Below are positions 1 to 6,016 of a DNA stretch of 8,542 bases, piece by piece; position 1 is the stretch's first letter, and each line of letters starts with the position of its first letter. The stretch covers positions 1-8,542 of the forward strand of contig JAUZQR010000425.1 of NCBI GenBank assembly GCA_030950865.1. The letters run 5' to 3'. This DNA is from Mariprofundaceae bacterium. GTDB lineage: Bacteria > Pseudomonadota > Zetaproteobacteria > Mariprofundales > Mariprofundaceae. The notes under the pieces are model-generated. The model did no database searches. It had not been told where the DNA came from and worked only from the letters and a program-made list of their open reading frames with translations. The position numbers and the translations under genes are program-made.

Positions 1-183
1 GTCGTTACCTCACTGGTAGAGCATTATGGTTGGGAAGAGTTGGGAGAGCGCATTACAATTCGCTGTTTTAATGATAACCCATCTGTAAAATCGAGTCTGA
101 AATTTCTACGAAAAACCCCTTGGGCAAGAGATAAAGTTGAAGCACTTTTTATTAACATGCAAAACAGCGTTTGGAAAAAATAA
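1..183 (+). CDS. VF530-family (DUF2132) DNA-binding protein, 3' part only
   Basis: This is the C-terminal 60 residues of a small protein, open from the first base of the window and ending at TAA 181-183. The visible part reads [17 protein letters not shown], then [20 protein letters not shown], then [11 protein letters not shown]. This run ([28 protein letters not shown]) is the hallmark of the VF530/DUF2132 family, a small helical fold named after a Vibrio fischeri protein and described as DNA-binding. Family members are usually only slightly longer than what is seen here, so probably about 10-25 N-terminal residues lie outside the window. The charged C-terminus ends in WKK. The stop overlaps the next gene's ATG by one base (TAATG), so the two are probably co-transcribed and translationally coupled. 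Family assignment is from sequence recall; the biological role is not established. Confidence 0.88.
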   Translation, partial: VVTSLVEHYGWEELGERITIRCFNDNPSVKSSLKFLRKTPWARDKVEALFINMQNSVWKK

Positions 184-461
184 TGCGCAGTGCCATGGCG
201 AAACATATTCTTGTCAAAAGTAAGCCTGAAGCTGAAAAGTTGAAGGCTCGCCTTGATAAGGGTGAAGACTTTGCCAAATTAGCTAGAAAATACTCCACAT
301 GCCCATCTAAGAAACGTGATGGTGATTTGGGAGAAATTTATCCAGGGCAATTGGTCAAGCCGATTGAAAATGTTATTTTCAAGAAACCACTCTCAAAGGT
401 TCATGGACCCATCAAAAGTCATTTTGGTTACCATCTAGTTGTCGTATACTTTCGAACCTAA
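183..461 (+). CDS. ppiC: Peptidyl-prolyl cis-trans isomerase, small PpiC-type parvulin
   Basis: A 92-residue single-domain parvulin, which would catalyse cis-trans isomerisation of Xaa-Pro bonds. It has no signal peptide, so it should be cytoplasmic like E. coli PpiC (93 residues). Family landmarks are HILV (H8), YSTCPS with C40, the GDLGE turn (47-51), GQLV (55-58), and FGYHLV with H84. The ATG at 183 is chosen because it gives [11 protein letters not shown], matching the usual short lead before HILV, and because GGA at 173-175 sits 7 nt upstream. It overlaps the previous stop (TAATG). The ATG at 195 (MAKHILV, 88 aa) is a possible alternative, as is a TTG at 171. Odd points: the usual GGDLGEF is DGDLGEI, and the usual GQMVxxF is GQLVKPI. 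Two hydrophobic pocket residues (Met and Phe in E. coli PpiC and Pin1) are therefore replaced by L57 and I61. Activity or substrate preference may differ from PpiC. Confidence 0.9.
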   Translation: MRSAMAKHILVKSKPEAEKLKARLDKGEDFAKLARKYSTCPSKKRDGDLGEIYPGQLVKPIENVIFKKPLSKVHGPIKSHFGYHLVVVYFRT

Positions 462-463
462 GC

Positions 464-498
464 AACAACTCGCACTTTATGTAACAAATTCGCAACTT
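464..498 (+). repeat. Imperfect direct repeat after ppiC
   Basis: AACAACTCGCACTT (464-477) is followed five bases later by AACAAATTCGCAACTT (483-498). The copies differ by one substitution and two small insertions, and start 19 bp apart. They lie just downstream of the ppiC stop and just upstream of an AT-rich stretch (TATATTAT, 502-509) that could be a -10 region. The repeat could be a tandem binding site or simple chance; nothing in the sequence decides. Confidence 0.35.
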
Positions 499-507
499 GT
501 ATATATT

Positions 508-552
508 ATGAGCAGCATTATGCTGCGGAAAATTCAAACCTTACCTATTTAG
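508..552 (+). CDS. Possible 14-codon leader ORF upstream of ybiT
   Basis: ATG at 508 opens a frame that encodes [14 protein letters not shown] and stops at TAG 550-552. It spans the inverted repeat at 512-526 and ends 44 bases before the ybiT start. ABC-F genes that confer antibiotic resistance are often controlled by ribosome stalling on such short leader ORFs, which is the only reason to list it. Against it: there is no Shine-Dalgarno sequence in front of ATG 508 (CAACTTGTATATATT), and if TATATT 502-507 is the -10 box this ATG would not be transcribed. A shorter version could start at ATG 520. It may well be chance. Confidence 0.15.
   Translation: MSSIMLRKIQTLPI
512..526 (+). repeat. Perfect 7-bp inverted repeat in the ybiT leader
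   Basis: GCAGCAT T ATGCTGC is two perfect 7-bp arms around a single base. As DNA it is a near-perfect palindrome of the kind bound by dimeric repressors. As RNA the arms would have to open slightly to form a loop. It lies about 70 bp before the ybiT start, directly after the -10-like TATATT, which is where an operator would sit. No T-tract follows, so it is not a normal intrinsic terminator. Confidence 0.5.
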
Positions 553-596
553 TATATAGCGGTGGGTTAATCTTCTTTTTTACACGGAAAAACACC

Positions 597-2189
597 TTGA
601 TTTCTACATCTGCCATCACAATGCAATTCGGGGATAAACCCCTATTCGAAAACGTCACAGTAAAATTTGGCGATAACAATCGTTATGGACTAATTGGTGC
701 CAACGGCTGTGGCAAATCAACATTTATGAAAATTCTAGGTGGTGATTTGGTGCCAACGGCTGGCACAGTACAAATTGGTGAGCATCAACGTATTGGTAAA
801 TTACGCCAAGACCACTTTGCTTTTGAAGATGTTACTGTACTTGATAGCGTAATGATGGGTCATGAGAAATTGTGGAAAATCAAAGAAGAGCGTGATCGCA
901 TCTATAGCATGGAAGAAATGTCTGAAGAAGACGGCATGCGCGCTGGTGATTTAGAAAGCCAATTTGCCGATTTGGATGGTTATAGTGCCGATGCCAATGC
1001 AGGCGATTTATTGATTAGTATGGGCATTCCTGTGGAAGTCCACTACGATTTAATGAAGTCCATTGCACCAGGCTGGAAGCTGCGTGTCTTGCTTGCCCAA
1101 GCCTTGTTTGGAGACCCTGAAATCATCTTGCTTGATGAGCCAACCAATAACTTAGACATCAATGCGATTCGCTGGCTGGAAACAGTGATTATGTCGCGCA
1201 ATGCGACCATGATTATTATTTCCCATGATAGGCACTTTTTAAACAGTGTATGCACGCATATGGCAGATGTGGATTATGGCGAAATTCGTTTATATCCCGG
1301 TAATTATGATGACTATATGGAAGCTTCTGCTTTGGTTCAACAACAATTATTAACCGCAAATGCCAAAAAATCTGAAGAAATTCAAGAGCTTCAAGCTTTT
1401 GTGCGTCGTTTCTCAGCCAATGCATCCAAAGCAACGCAAGCACAATCACGCGCTAAAAAATTGGACAAAATCAAATTGGATGAAGTCAAAGTCTCCAGCC
1501 GTGTGACACCATTTATGCGCTTTACTCAGGATAAGAAGTTGTTCAAAATCGCTTTAGAGCTTCAGTCCGTAAGTAAAGGCTTTGATGAACAACCTCTTTT
1601 TAAGAACTTTGATCTGATGATTCCTGTGGGTGAACGTGTTGCGATTATTGGTCCTAACGGCATTGGCAAAACCACACTTTTACGTTGTTTGGCTGGTGAT
1701 TTGGATACCGATGATGGCATTATTAAATGGTCTGAAAATGCCAAGATTGGTTATTATGCGCAAGACCATTCAGCCGACTTTAAAGATAATGAAAAAGTTT
1801 TTGACTGGATGGCACAGTGGAAAAAAGAAGAACATGGCGAGCAAGAAATTCGCGGTAACTTAGGGCGCATGTTATTTGATAAACATGATATTAAAAAAAC
1901 GGTTCAGCAGCTTTCTGGTGGTGAGCAAGGGCGCATGTTGTTTGGTAAGTTTATGTTCCTAAATCCCAACGTATTACTACTTGATGAGCCAACCAACCAT
2001 ATGGACATGGAATTCATTGAATCCTTGAATACAGCCTTGGAACAATATGAAGGAACATTGATTTTTGTCAGTCATGATCGTGAGTTCGTATCATCGTTGG
2101 CAACACGTATTATTGAGCTTACACCTGAAGGTATTGTTGATTATCATGGCACTTATGAAGAATACTTGAAAAAACAAGGCGTTGTTTAA
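597..2189 (+). CDS. ybiT: ABC-F family ribosome-associated ATPase, YbiT type
   Basis: A 530-residue soluble protein with two ATP-binding domains and no membrane segments, the ABC-F arrangement. It is co-linear with E. coli YbiT, also 530 residues. ABC-F proteins bind near the ribosomal E site and reset or rescue translation. Domain 1 has Walker [10 protein letters not shown] (34-42), a degenerate signature APGWKLR (157-163) in place of LSGGQ, Walker [11 protein letters not shown] (178-187) and switch ISHDRHF (208-214). A charged helical linker (about 232-300) reaches toward the P-site tRNA. Domain 2 has Walker [10 protein letters not shown] (352-360), canonical LSGGEQGR (439-446), Walker [11 protein letters not shown] (461-470) and VSHDREF (491-497). 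Catalytic glutamates E181 and E464 are present. The start is TTG 597: it aligns [12 protein letters not shown] with E. coli MLVSSNVTMQFG, and GGA at 586-588 sits 8 nt upstream. The first in-frame ATG (621) would remove the first beta strand. Confidence 0.96.
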   Translation: MISTSAITMQFGDKPLFENVTVKFGDNNRYGLIGANGCGKSTFMKILGGDLVPTAGTVQIGEHQRIGKLRQDHFAFEDVTVLDSVMMGHEKLWKIKEERDRIYSMEEMSEEDGMRAGDLESQFADLDGYSADANAGDLLISMGIPVEVHYDLMKSIAPGWKLRVLLAQALFGDPEIILLDEPTNNLDINAIRWLETVIMSRNATMIIISHDRHFLNSVCTHMADVDYGEIRLYPGNYDDYMEASALVQQQLLTANAKKSEEIQELQAFVRRFSANASKATQAQSRAKKLDKIKLDEVKVSSRVTPFMRFTQDKKLFKIALELQSVSKGFDEQPLFKNFDLMIPVGERVAIIGPNGIGKTTLLRCLAGDLDTDDGIIKWSENAKIGYYAQDHSADFKDNEKVFDWMAQWKKEEHGEQEIRGNLGRMLFDKHDIKKTVQQLSGGEQGRMLFGKFMFLNPNVLLLDEPTNHMDMEFIESLNTALEQYEGTLIFVSHDREFVSSLATRIIELTPEGIVDYHGTYEEYLKKQGVV

Positions 2190-2198
2190 ATATCCTAC

Positions 2199-2249
2199 AT
2201 TTAAGCACTATATGACTGCTTTAGCTCGATTTAAGACTTCATTTATGAC
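2199..2249 (+). repeat. Imperfect direct repeat ATTTAAG...TATGAC
   Basis: ATTTAAG (2199-2205) plus TATGAC (2211-2216) recurs as ATTTAAG (2229-2235) plus TATGAC (2244-2249). The gaps are 5 and 8 bases and the first half-sites are exactly 30 bp apart. It lies between ybiT and the DUF1841 gene, overlapping the region where a promoter for the latter is expected. It could be a pair of regulator sites on the same face of the helix. The stretch is AT-rich, so chance is a real alternative. Confidence 0.35.
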
Positions 2250-2261
2250 ATTAAATACAAT
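2231..2261 (+). promoter_or_regulatory. Candidate promoter of the DUF1841 gene pair
   Basis: TACAAT (2256-2261) matches the -10 consensus at five of six positions. The best box upstream is TTAAGA (2231-2236), four of six, at a 19-bp spacing that is one or two bases long. A second pairing, ATGACA (2245-2250, five of six to TTGACA) with TATTAT (2271-2276), has a 20-bp gap. The 109-base gap after ybiT and its lack of a clear terminator make an independent promoter here plausible but not proved. Confidence 0.35.
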
Positions 2262-2298
2262 AGGGTGTTTTATTATAAATCATCACTAAGGTAAGCAT

Positions 2299-2754
2299 AT
2301 GAACACGCAAAACGAATATAAGCCATCCCGCGAAACATTACGTGCTCACCGCCAAATATTTTGGGATGCATGGCAAAAGGCACAAGCCAATTTACCCTTG
2401 GATGCCCTACAAGTGCGCATTGCTAGGGTGATTAAAATGCATCCCGAGTACCACAGCTTCTTTGATGACATGGAAGATTTTCTTGATCGTGATTTCGAAA
2501 TGAATGATGGTATGAACCCCTATTTGCACTTATCATTGCATTTAGCACTTGAAGAACAGGCTGCAACAAAACAGCCGCCAGAAATGGCACGCGCCCTTGA
2601 ATACATGGTCGCTGTTAAAAAGATTGATCGCCATGATGCCCTACACAAAATTCTCGAAATTCTTGCTGAAACAGTGCATCAATCACAACGTGCTGGGCAA
2701 GAGCCTGATGTGTTAGTCTATGCCACACGCCTTAAGGAGCTTGTTCAATCATGA
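2299..2754 (+). CDS. DUF1841 family protein
   Basis: A 151-residue soluble, mostly helical protein of the DUF1841 family, whose function is unknown. Recognition rests on R17..FWDAWQK near the start, the HPEYH box (48-52), the LDRDF turn (62-66), NPYLHLSLHLALEEQ (73-87), and the C-terminal H116..E120..E124..QSQRAGQEPD stretch. Family members are of similar length. It contains three HxxxH motifs (H48/H52, H77/H81, H112/H116) with nearby acids (E84, E85, E120, E124), which suggests metal binding, but that is inference. The start at ATG 2299 is supported by AAGG (2288-2291) 7 nt upstream. Its stop overlaps the next gene by ATGA, so the two should be made together. No signal peptide or membrane segment is visible. 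Confidence 0.9.
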   Translation: MNTQNEYKPSRETLRAHRQIFWDAWQKAQANLPLDALQVRIARVIKMHPEYHSFFDDMEDFLDRDFEMNDGMNPYLHLSLHLALEEQAATKQPPEMARALEYMVAVKKIDRHDALHKILEILAETVHQSQRAGQEPDVLVYATRLKELVQS

Positions 2755-3080
2755 TACGCAATATTATTGTCACCCTGCTATTTTTCTTTGGCCCAGCCTT
2801 ATTGATGTTTGTATTGCGTAATATTTTTATATTTTGGAAACTACGCCGAATCATGGAAAAACGTCAACCAGATATCATCGATATCACACCAAAAAATCCA
2901 TCCGCTCCCTCACATTTCTTCCTTGCCAGTGTGATTGCTGTGGGTCTTATTTCTGCGTATTTGGCTTATTCGCAAATCACAATGGATAGTGCCGTCCCAC
3001 AAACGCAATATATCCCAGCACATATCAATGCTCAGGGTGAATTGGTTCCAGAACAACGCATGGCACGCCCTGCTCCATAA
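2751..3080 (+). CDS. Small membrane protein with two predicted helices, unknown function
   Basis: A 109-residue protein starting inside the stop of the DUF1841 gene (ATGA 2751-2754), with AAGGAG at 2734-2739 as a ribosome site. The first hydrophobic segment is about residues 4-28 (LLFFFGPALLMFVLRNIFIF). It is followed by a basic loop (KLRRIMEKR, 30-38) and a proline-rich stretch. The second is about residues 56-75 (FFLASVIAVGLISAYLAYSQ). The C-terminal tail YIPAHINAQGELVPEQ (87-102) resembles the 'Y-x-P-x-H-x(n)-G-x-x-V-P' tail I recall from small DUF6111-type membrane proteins, but I do not claim membership. With the basic loop inside, both termini would be periplasmic; a signal-anchor reading of the first segment is also possible. 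Overlap with the DUF1841 gene argues for a shared process. Confidence 0.8.
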   Translation: MIRNIIVTLLFFFGPALLMFVLRNIFIFWKLRRIMEKRQPDIIDITPKNPSAPSHFFLASVIAVGLISAYLAYSQITMDSAVPQTQYIPAHINAQGELVPEQRMARPAP

Positions 3081-3088
3081 GGTTTACA

Positions 3089-3247
3089 CTAATCAATCTT
3101 GATAGCCTGCGTCTTCTCCATAGCCCCCTCTTCTGGCGCAGATTTCGGACGAACATTGGTGCCACAAAATGGGCATTCATAAATATCTGCCTTTTGTGAT
3201 TGAAATTTTTCTTTGCAACGCGGGCATGTCATCTTAACCTGTTTCAT
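3089..3247 (-). CDS. Small zinc-ribbon protein
   Basis: A 52-residue protein with two CxxC knuckles, C8-P-R-C11 and C25-P-F-C28, separated by 13 residues. This is the layout of a four-cysteine zinc ribbon. The tail (PKSAPEEGAMEKTQAIKID) is acidic to mixed and probably disordered. The start is ATG at 3247 because a strong GGGAGGG (3251-3257 on the + strand map) sits 4 nt before it. The longer frame from 3277 would translate through that Shine-Dalgarno site and through an inverted repeat. Its stop is 8 nt from the stop of the converging membrane gene, with no room for a terminator between them. It is transcribed away from the repair operon. Function cannot be assigned: possibilities include a small metal-binding regulator or an accessory subunit. 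Confidence 0.8.
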   Translation of the reverse strand: MKQVKMTCPRCKEKFQSQKADIYECPFCGTNVRPKSAPEEGAMEKTQAIKID

Positions 3248-3250
3248 TGT

Positions 3251-3257
3251 CCCTCCC
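3251..3257 (-). promoter_or_regulatory. Shine-Dalgarno site deciding the zinc-ribbon start
   Basis: Read on the minus strand this is GGGAGGG, followed by ACA and then ATG at 3247-3245. It is the strongest ribosome site in the window and fixes the start at 3247 rather than at the upstream in-frame ATG at 3277. Confidence 0.75.
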
Positions 3258-3263
3258 GAATAT

Positions 3264-3278
3264 AATGGTCTAACCATT
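3264..3278. repeat. Inverted repeat AATGGT-CTA-ACCATT
   Basis: Perfect 6-bp arms around a 3-base spacer, located 17 to 31 bases upstream of the zinc-ribbon start and inside the divergent spacer with the repair operon. It could be an operator, or a small hairpin in the 5' leader of the zinc-ribbon mRNA next to its Shine-Dalgarno site. The arms are short enough for chance. Confidence 0.4.
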
Positions 3279-3300
3279 CAGCACTTCATAAAACATCATG

Positions 3301-3329
3301 TTGACGTTGAATTTAGCGAAAAATAACAA
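3301..3329 (+). promoter_or_regulatory. Candidate promoter of the repair operon
   Basis: TTGACG (3301-3306) matches the -35 consensus at five of six positions. At the ideal 17-bp spacing it is followed by TAACAA (3324-3329), a weak -10 box (three of six). It lies 27 bases before the start codon at 3356, in the 108-bp spacer shared with the divergent zinc-ribbon gene. The operon has to start somewhere in this spacer, since the upstream gene points the other way. Confidence 0.4.
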
Positions 3330-3355
3330 ATCCAATAACTGCAATTGAAGGTGAT

Positions 3356-6016
3356 ATGAGCGATAAAATCAAGCCAAAAATAATTTCGGATAGTGATACA
3401 CTGCATCAACTCGCGCAAAGCAGCATACTTATCACCCATAATCCGCAACTGGCAAACGATTGGAAACGGCGCTATAGCAGCAAACAAAGCATGCCAGCCT
3501 GTGAAACACCTCGGATTTATACTTGGTCTGCATGGTTATCTGAATTATTTCAGCAAACATCGGATAAAGTTTGTCTAAAAGACATGCAAGAACAGTTACT
3601 TTGGCAACACATCATCAAAAATGATGTTCCTCATATCGCAGAAAGCAGCATTCGTGGTCTCGCCAAACAAGCGATGCAAGCTTATGCATTGTTGCAATCT
3701 TACCAAGTACCCTTGCAAACCCTAAGCCAAGCAGGCGGTGATGAAGCGGAAGCCTTAGCACGTTGGATTGAGCATATACATCATCAACTTACCCAAGCTT
3801 GCTACCAATCATATACCCTCAAAGCAGATATAGCCGCACTACTTCTAAACGATGATATACACTTAACATTGCCAACATCCATCATACTTGATGGTTTTGA
3901 ACACTATACCCCTATACAAGCGCAACACCTTCAAATGTATGCAAAAGCTGGCATTTCAATCTATCAAGTGCAACGCACTCGCACAGCACATGCTATGACA
4001 CTCACACCGTGCCAAGATGAGCATGCTGAATACCAACATATTGCATTACAAACCCAAGCCATTCTTAAGCAACAATCACAAGCTCGCATTGCCCTTATAA
4101 ACACACAAACAAACCAAGAAACAGCGTTCTCTACGCTACAACGGTATATGCAAAAAAATCTTAACCCAGAATCATGTTTGCATCCTGATATACAAGTCAA
4201 AACCATCACCATGCAAGGAGAGGTGTTGGCAGATACGGCAATGGTTCAACAAGCATTACACCTACTTAGCCAATGTATGCGTCGCGACATGCCTTTTGAA
4301 GATTTCTCACCCTTACTGTTTTGCCCTTGGTTACGCGGCTTTGAACAAGAACGTATGGCACGAGCCACGCTGGATGCCCGCTTTCGCCAACAGAATCGTC
4401 ATCACATCCAGCTTAAAAGCCTGCTAAAATCATCAGAAACTCAAAAAACACCAGTATTTAAGCATGTCATTGAGGTTATAAGCACATGGCAACAAAGTGC
4501 GCCTAAAAAGCAATCTGCCGCACACTGGATTAAAGCCTGCCAACACCTCTTGCAACAGTGTGGGTTCATTCAAGCAGGTCAAGAGCATGAAGCAGTTCGT
4601 AGTCGCTACGAAATACAACTCATGAATGCACTGCATGATAGCCTTACCAACTTAATTGCCCTTGATGCAATTCAAAAAGAATACTCATGGCGTGAGTTCC
4701 TTACTTGGCTGCGTTCAAGTTGTGCGCAAATACAGGTGCCACAAGAGGTTTCCTTTAACAATATCAGCGTGTTAAACATGCAGCAAGCCATTGGCATGCA
4801 GTTTGATTATGTATTTATTTTAGGCATGGATAACGCCAGTTTCCCACCTGCCGCTCGCCCACAAGGCTTTATCCCCATACGTATTCAACAAGACTATCAC
4901 ATGCCAATGTCGCATGGTGCTTTGGTGTTTGAATCATCACACTGGTTGTGGCAACAAATGCAATATACAGCACCCCATATCATGGTAAGTTATGCTCTTG
5001 TACGTGATGAGCAAGCTATGCAGGCATGCAGTTTTGTCACCGAACTCCCCGAGGCTAACGCTTTAGTCGAACATGAAACCATCGAATCTTGGGCAAGTGA
5101 AGATTTTGATGACACACAAACCATACCCGTTAGCAGTGGCACACATATTCGCGGCGGCACTGCCATCATCAAACATCAATCAGCCTGCCCGTTCCGTGCT
5201 TTTGCCGTGCATCGTTTACGCATTGAAGCACTAGGAGAAACCACCCCAGGCATTGAGGCCTCCAGTAAAGGCTCATTGATTCATTTGGCACTGGAATATA
5301 TCTGGCAGCAGTTACTCTCCCAGCAAAAGTTGCTTGATATGAATACCGAACAACAACAAAAACTTATCTATGACAGTATTGAACATGCTTGGGAAAATAA
5401 TAAAAAGCCCATTAATTTCAATGATCAAGCCATCGAGAGAAAACGTATGTTTGTTTTATTACAGCAATGGTTAGCATTGGAATGCACGCGCCCAGCTTTC
5501 CAAATAGAGGCTTTGGAAAAAACCTATCAGCTATCATTACCATCAGGTAGTGAACCAGCCCTACCCATTACCATCAAGGCAGATCGTATGGATAAAGACG
5601 TGCATGGTCATCGCATGCTCATTGATTATAAAACAGGGCAAAAACAATCTTCTGGCAAATGGCTTGGCGAACGTATCGCTGAACCACAACTACCGATGTA
5701 TGCCCTTGCTGCCCAGCTAACAGCAGAGGATGCAGTCAGCTTTGCCAGTGTTCGCAGTGGTGATGATATGGGTTTTGAAGGTTTAAGCGGTCATGATATG
5801 GGTATCAAAGGGCTAACCCTTTGCGATGGAAAACGCAGTCACCCCGATGATTGGCAAGCTGTTTTAGAGACATGGCGAGAGCAAATAGATGCACTTGCAC
5901 ACGAATTTATGCAAGGTCGAAGTGATGTCAGTCCGCGCGATAAATCAGCATGTGATTACTGCAAGCTCGAAGCTATCTGTCGTATTGATGAATTAAAAAG
6001 TGAGGTAAAAGCATGA
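3356..6016 (+). CDS. AddB-like PD-(D/E)XK nuclease, probable double-strand-break repair subunit
   Basis: An 886-residue protein of the compact AddB-related family (about 900 residues, known as 'probable DNA repair protein'). It should pair with the next gene's helicase to process double-strand ends into 3' tails for RecA. The N-terminal half is helicase-like but inactive: there is no Walker A, only remnants such as LITHNPQLANDW (25-36), ILDGFEHYTPIQ (177-188) and VLNMQQAIGMQFDYVFILG (472-490). The nuclease domain has H643 (GSLIHLALE), D743 (KADRMD), D757 and K759 (LIDYKTG), and Q778 (EPQLPMY), a complete RecB-type active site. Cysteines C611 (CPFRAF), C866, C869 and C875 (CDYCKLEAIC, CxxCx5C) form the AddB-type Fe-S staple. 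The start at ATG 3356 follows GAAGG by 4 nt. A 10-residue tandem duplication lies at 801-820. The stop overlaps the helicase start. Confidence 0.93.
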   Translation: MSDKIKPKIISDSDTLHQLAQSSILITHNPQLANDWKRRYSSKQSMPACETPRIYTWSAWLSELFQQTSDKVCLKDMQEQLLWQHIIKNDVPHIAESSIRGLAKQAMQAYALLQSYQVPLQTLSQAGGDEAEALARWIEHIHHQLTQACYQSYTLKADIAALLLNDDIHLTLPTSIILDGFEHYTPIQAQHLQMYAKAGISIYQVQRTRTAHAMTLTPCQDEHAEYQHIALQTQAILKQQSQARIALINTQTNQETAFSTLQRYMQKNLNPESCLHPDIQVKTITMQGEVLADTAMVQQALHLLSQCMRRDMPFEDFSPLLFCPWLRGFEQERMARATLDARFRQQNRHHIQLKSLLKSSETQKTPVFKHVIEVISTWQQSAPKKQSAAHWIKACQHLLQQCGFIQAGQEHEAVRSRYEIQLMNALHDSLTNLIALDAIQKEYSWREFLTWLRSSCAQIQVPQEVSFNNISVLNMQQAIGMQFDYVFILGMDNASFPPAARPQGFIPIRIQQDYHMPMSHGALVFESSHWLWQQMQYTAPHIMVSYALVRDEQAMQACSFVTELPEANALVEHETIESWASEDFDDTQTIPVSSGTHIRGGTAIIKHQSACPFRAFAVHRLRIEALGETTPGIEASSKGSLIHLALEYIWQQLLSQQKLLDMNTEQQQKLIYDSIEHAWENNKKPINFNDQAIERKRMFVLLQQWLALECTRPAFQIEALEKTYQLSLPSGSEPALPITIKADRMDKDVHGHRMLIDYKTGQKQSSGKWLGERIAEPQLPMYALAAQLTAEDAVSFASVRSGDDMGFEGLSGHDMGIKGLTLCDGKRSHPDDWQAVLETWREQIDALAHEFMQGRSDVSPRDKSACDYCKLEAICRIDELKSEVKA
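5756..5815 (+). repeat. 30-bp imperfect in-frame tandem duplication in the AddB-like gene
   Basis: Two adjacent 30-base units, 5756-5785 and 5786-5815, encode SGDDMGFEGL and SGHDMGIKGL (residues 801-820). They agree at 23 of 30 bases and 7 of 10 residues. Both copies keep the reading frame. The segment follows the motif EPQLPMY in the nuclease domain and precedes the Fe-S cysteines. The seven differences show that the duplication is not recent. Confidence 0.85.

Larger units (their letters stand above)
502..558 (+). promoter_or_regulatory. Candidate promoter elements and leader for ybiT
   Basis: The 135-base gap between ppiC and ybiT holds two -10-like boxes, TATATT (502-507) and TATATA (553-558). 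Neither has a good -35 box at 16-18 bp. I see no convincing Rho-independent terminator for ppiC: the inverted repeat at 512-526 has no T-run after it, and the T-rich run at 571-581 has no hairpin before it. ybiT may be read from one of these boxes or partly by read-through. The exact start of transcription cannot be set from the sequence alone. Confidence 0.3.

Noticed and set aside
171..182. TTG at 171 as the parvulin start
   Set aside because: It has no ribosome site at the right distance and adds residues (MEKI) absent from the family. The ATG at 183 has GGA 7 nt upstream.
512..526. Inverted repeat read as a Rho-independent terminator for ppiC
   Set aside because: The arms have a one-base loop and are followed by GGAAAATTC, not a T-run. 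It is better kept as a palindrome or possible operator.
1043..1449. Minus-strand open frames of 70 and 77 codons inside ybiT
   Set aside because: They are antisense to conserved ABC-F motifs, overlap each other, and show no family motif. They are by-products of the real gene's codon use.
3248..3277. Longer start for the zinc-ribbon protein (ATG at 3277, ten extra residues MVRPLYSGGT)
   Set aside because: The extra codons contain the strong Shine-Dalgarno site and part of the inverted repeat, and add no zinc-ribbon sequence.
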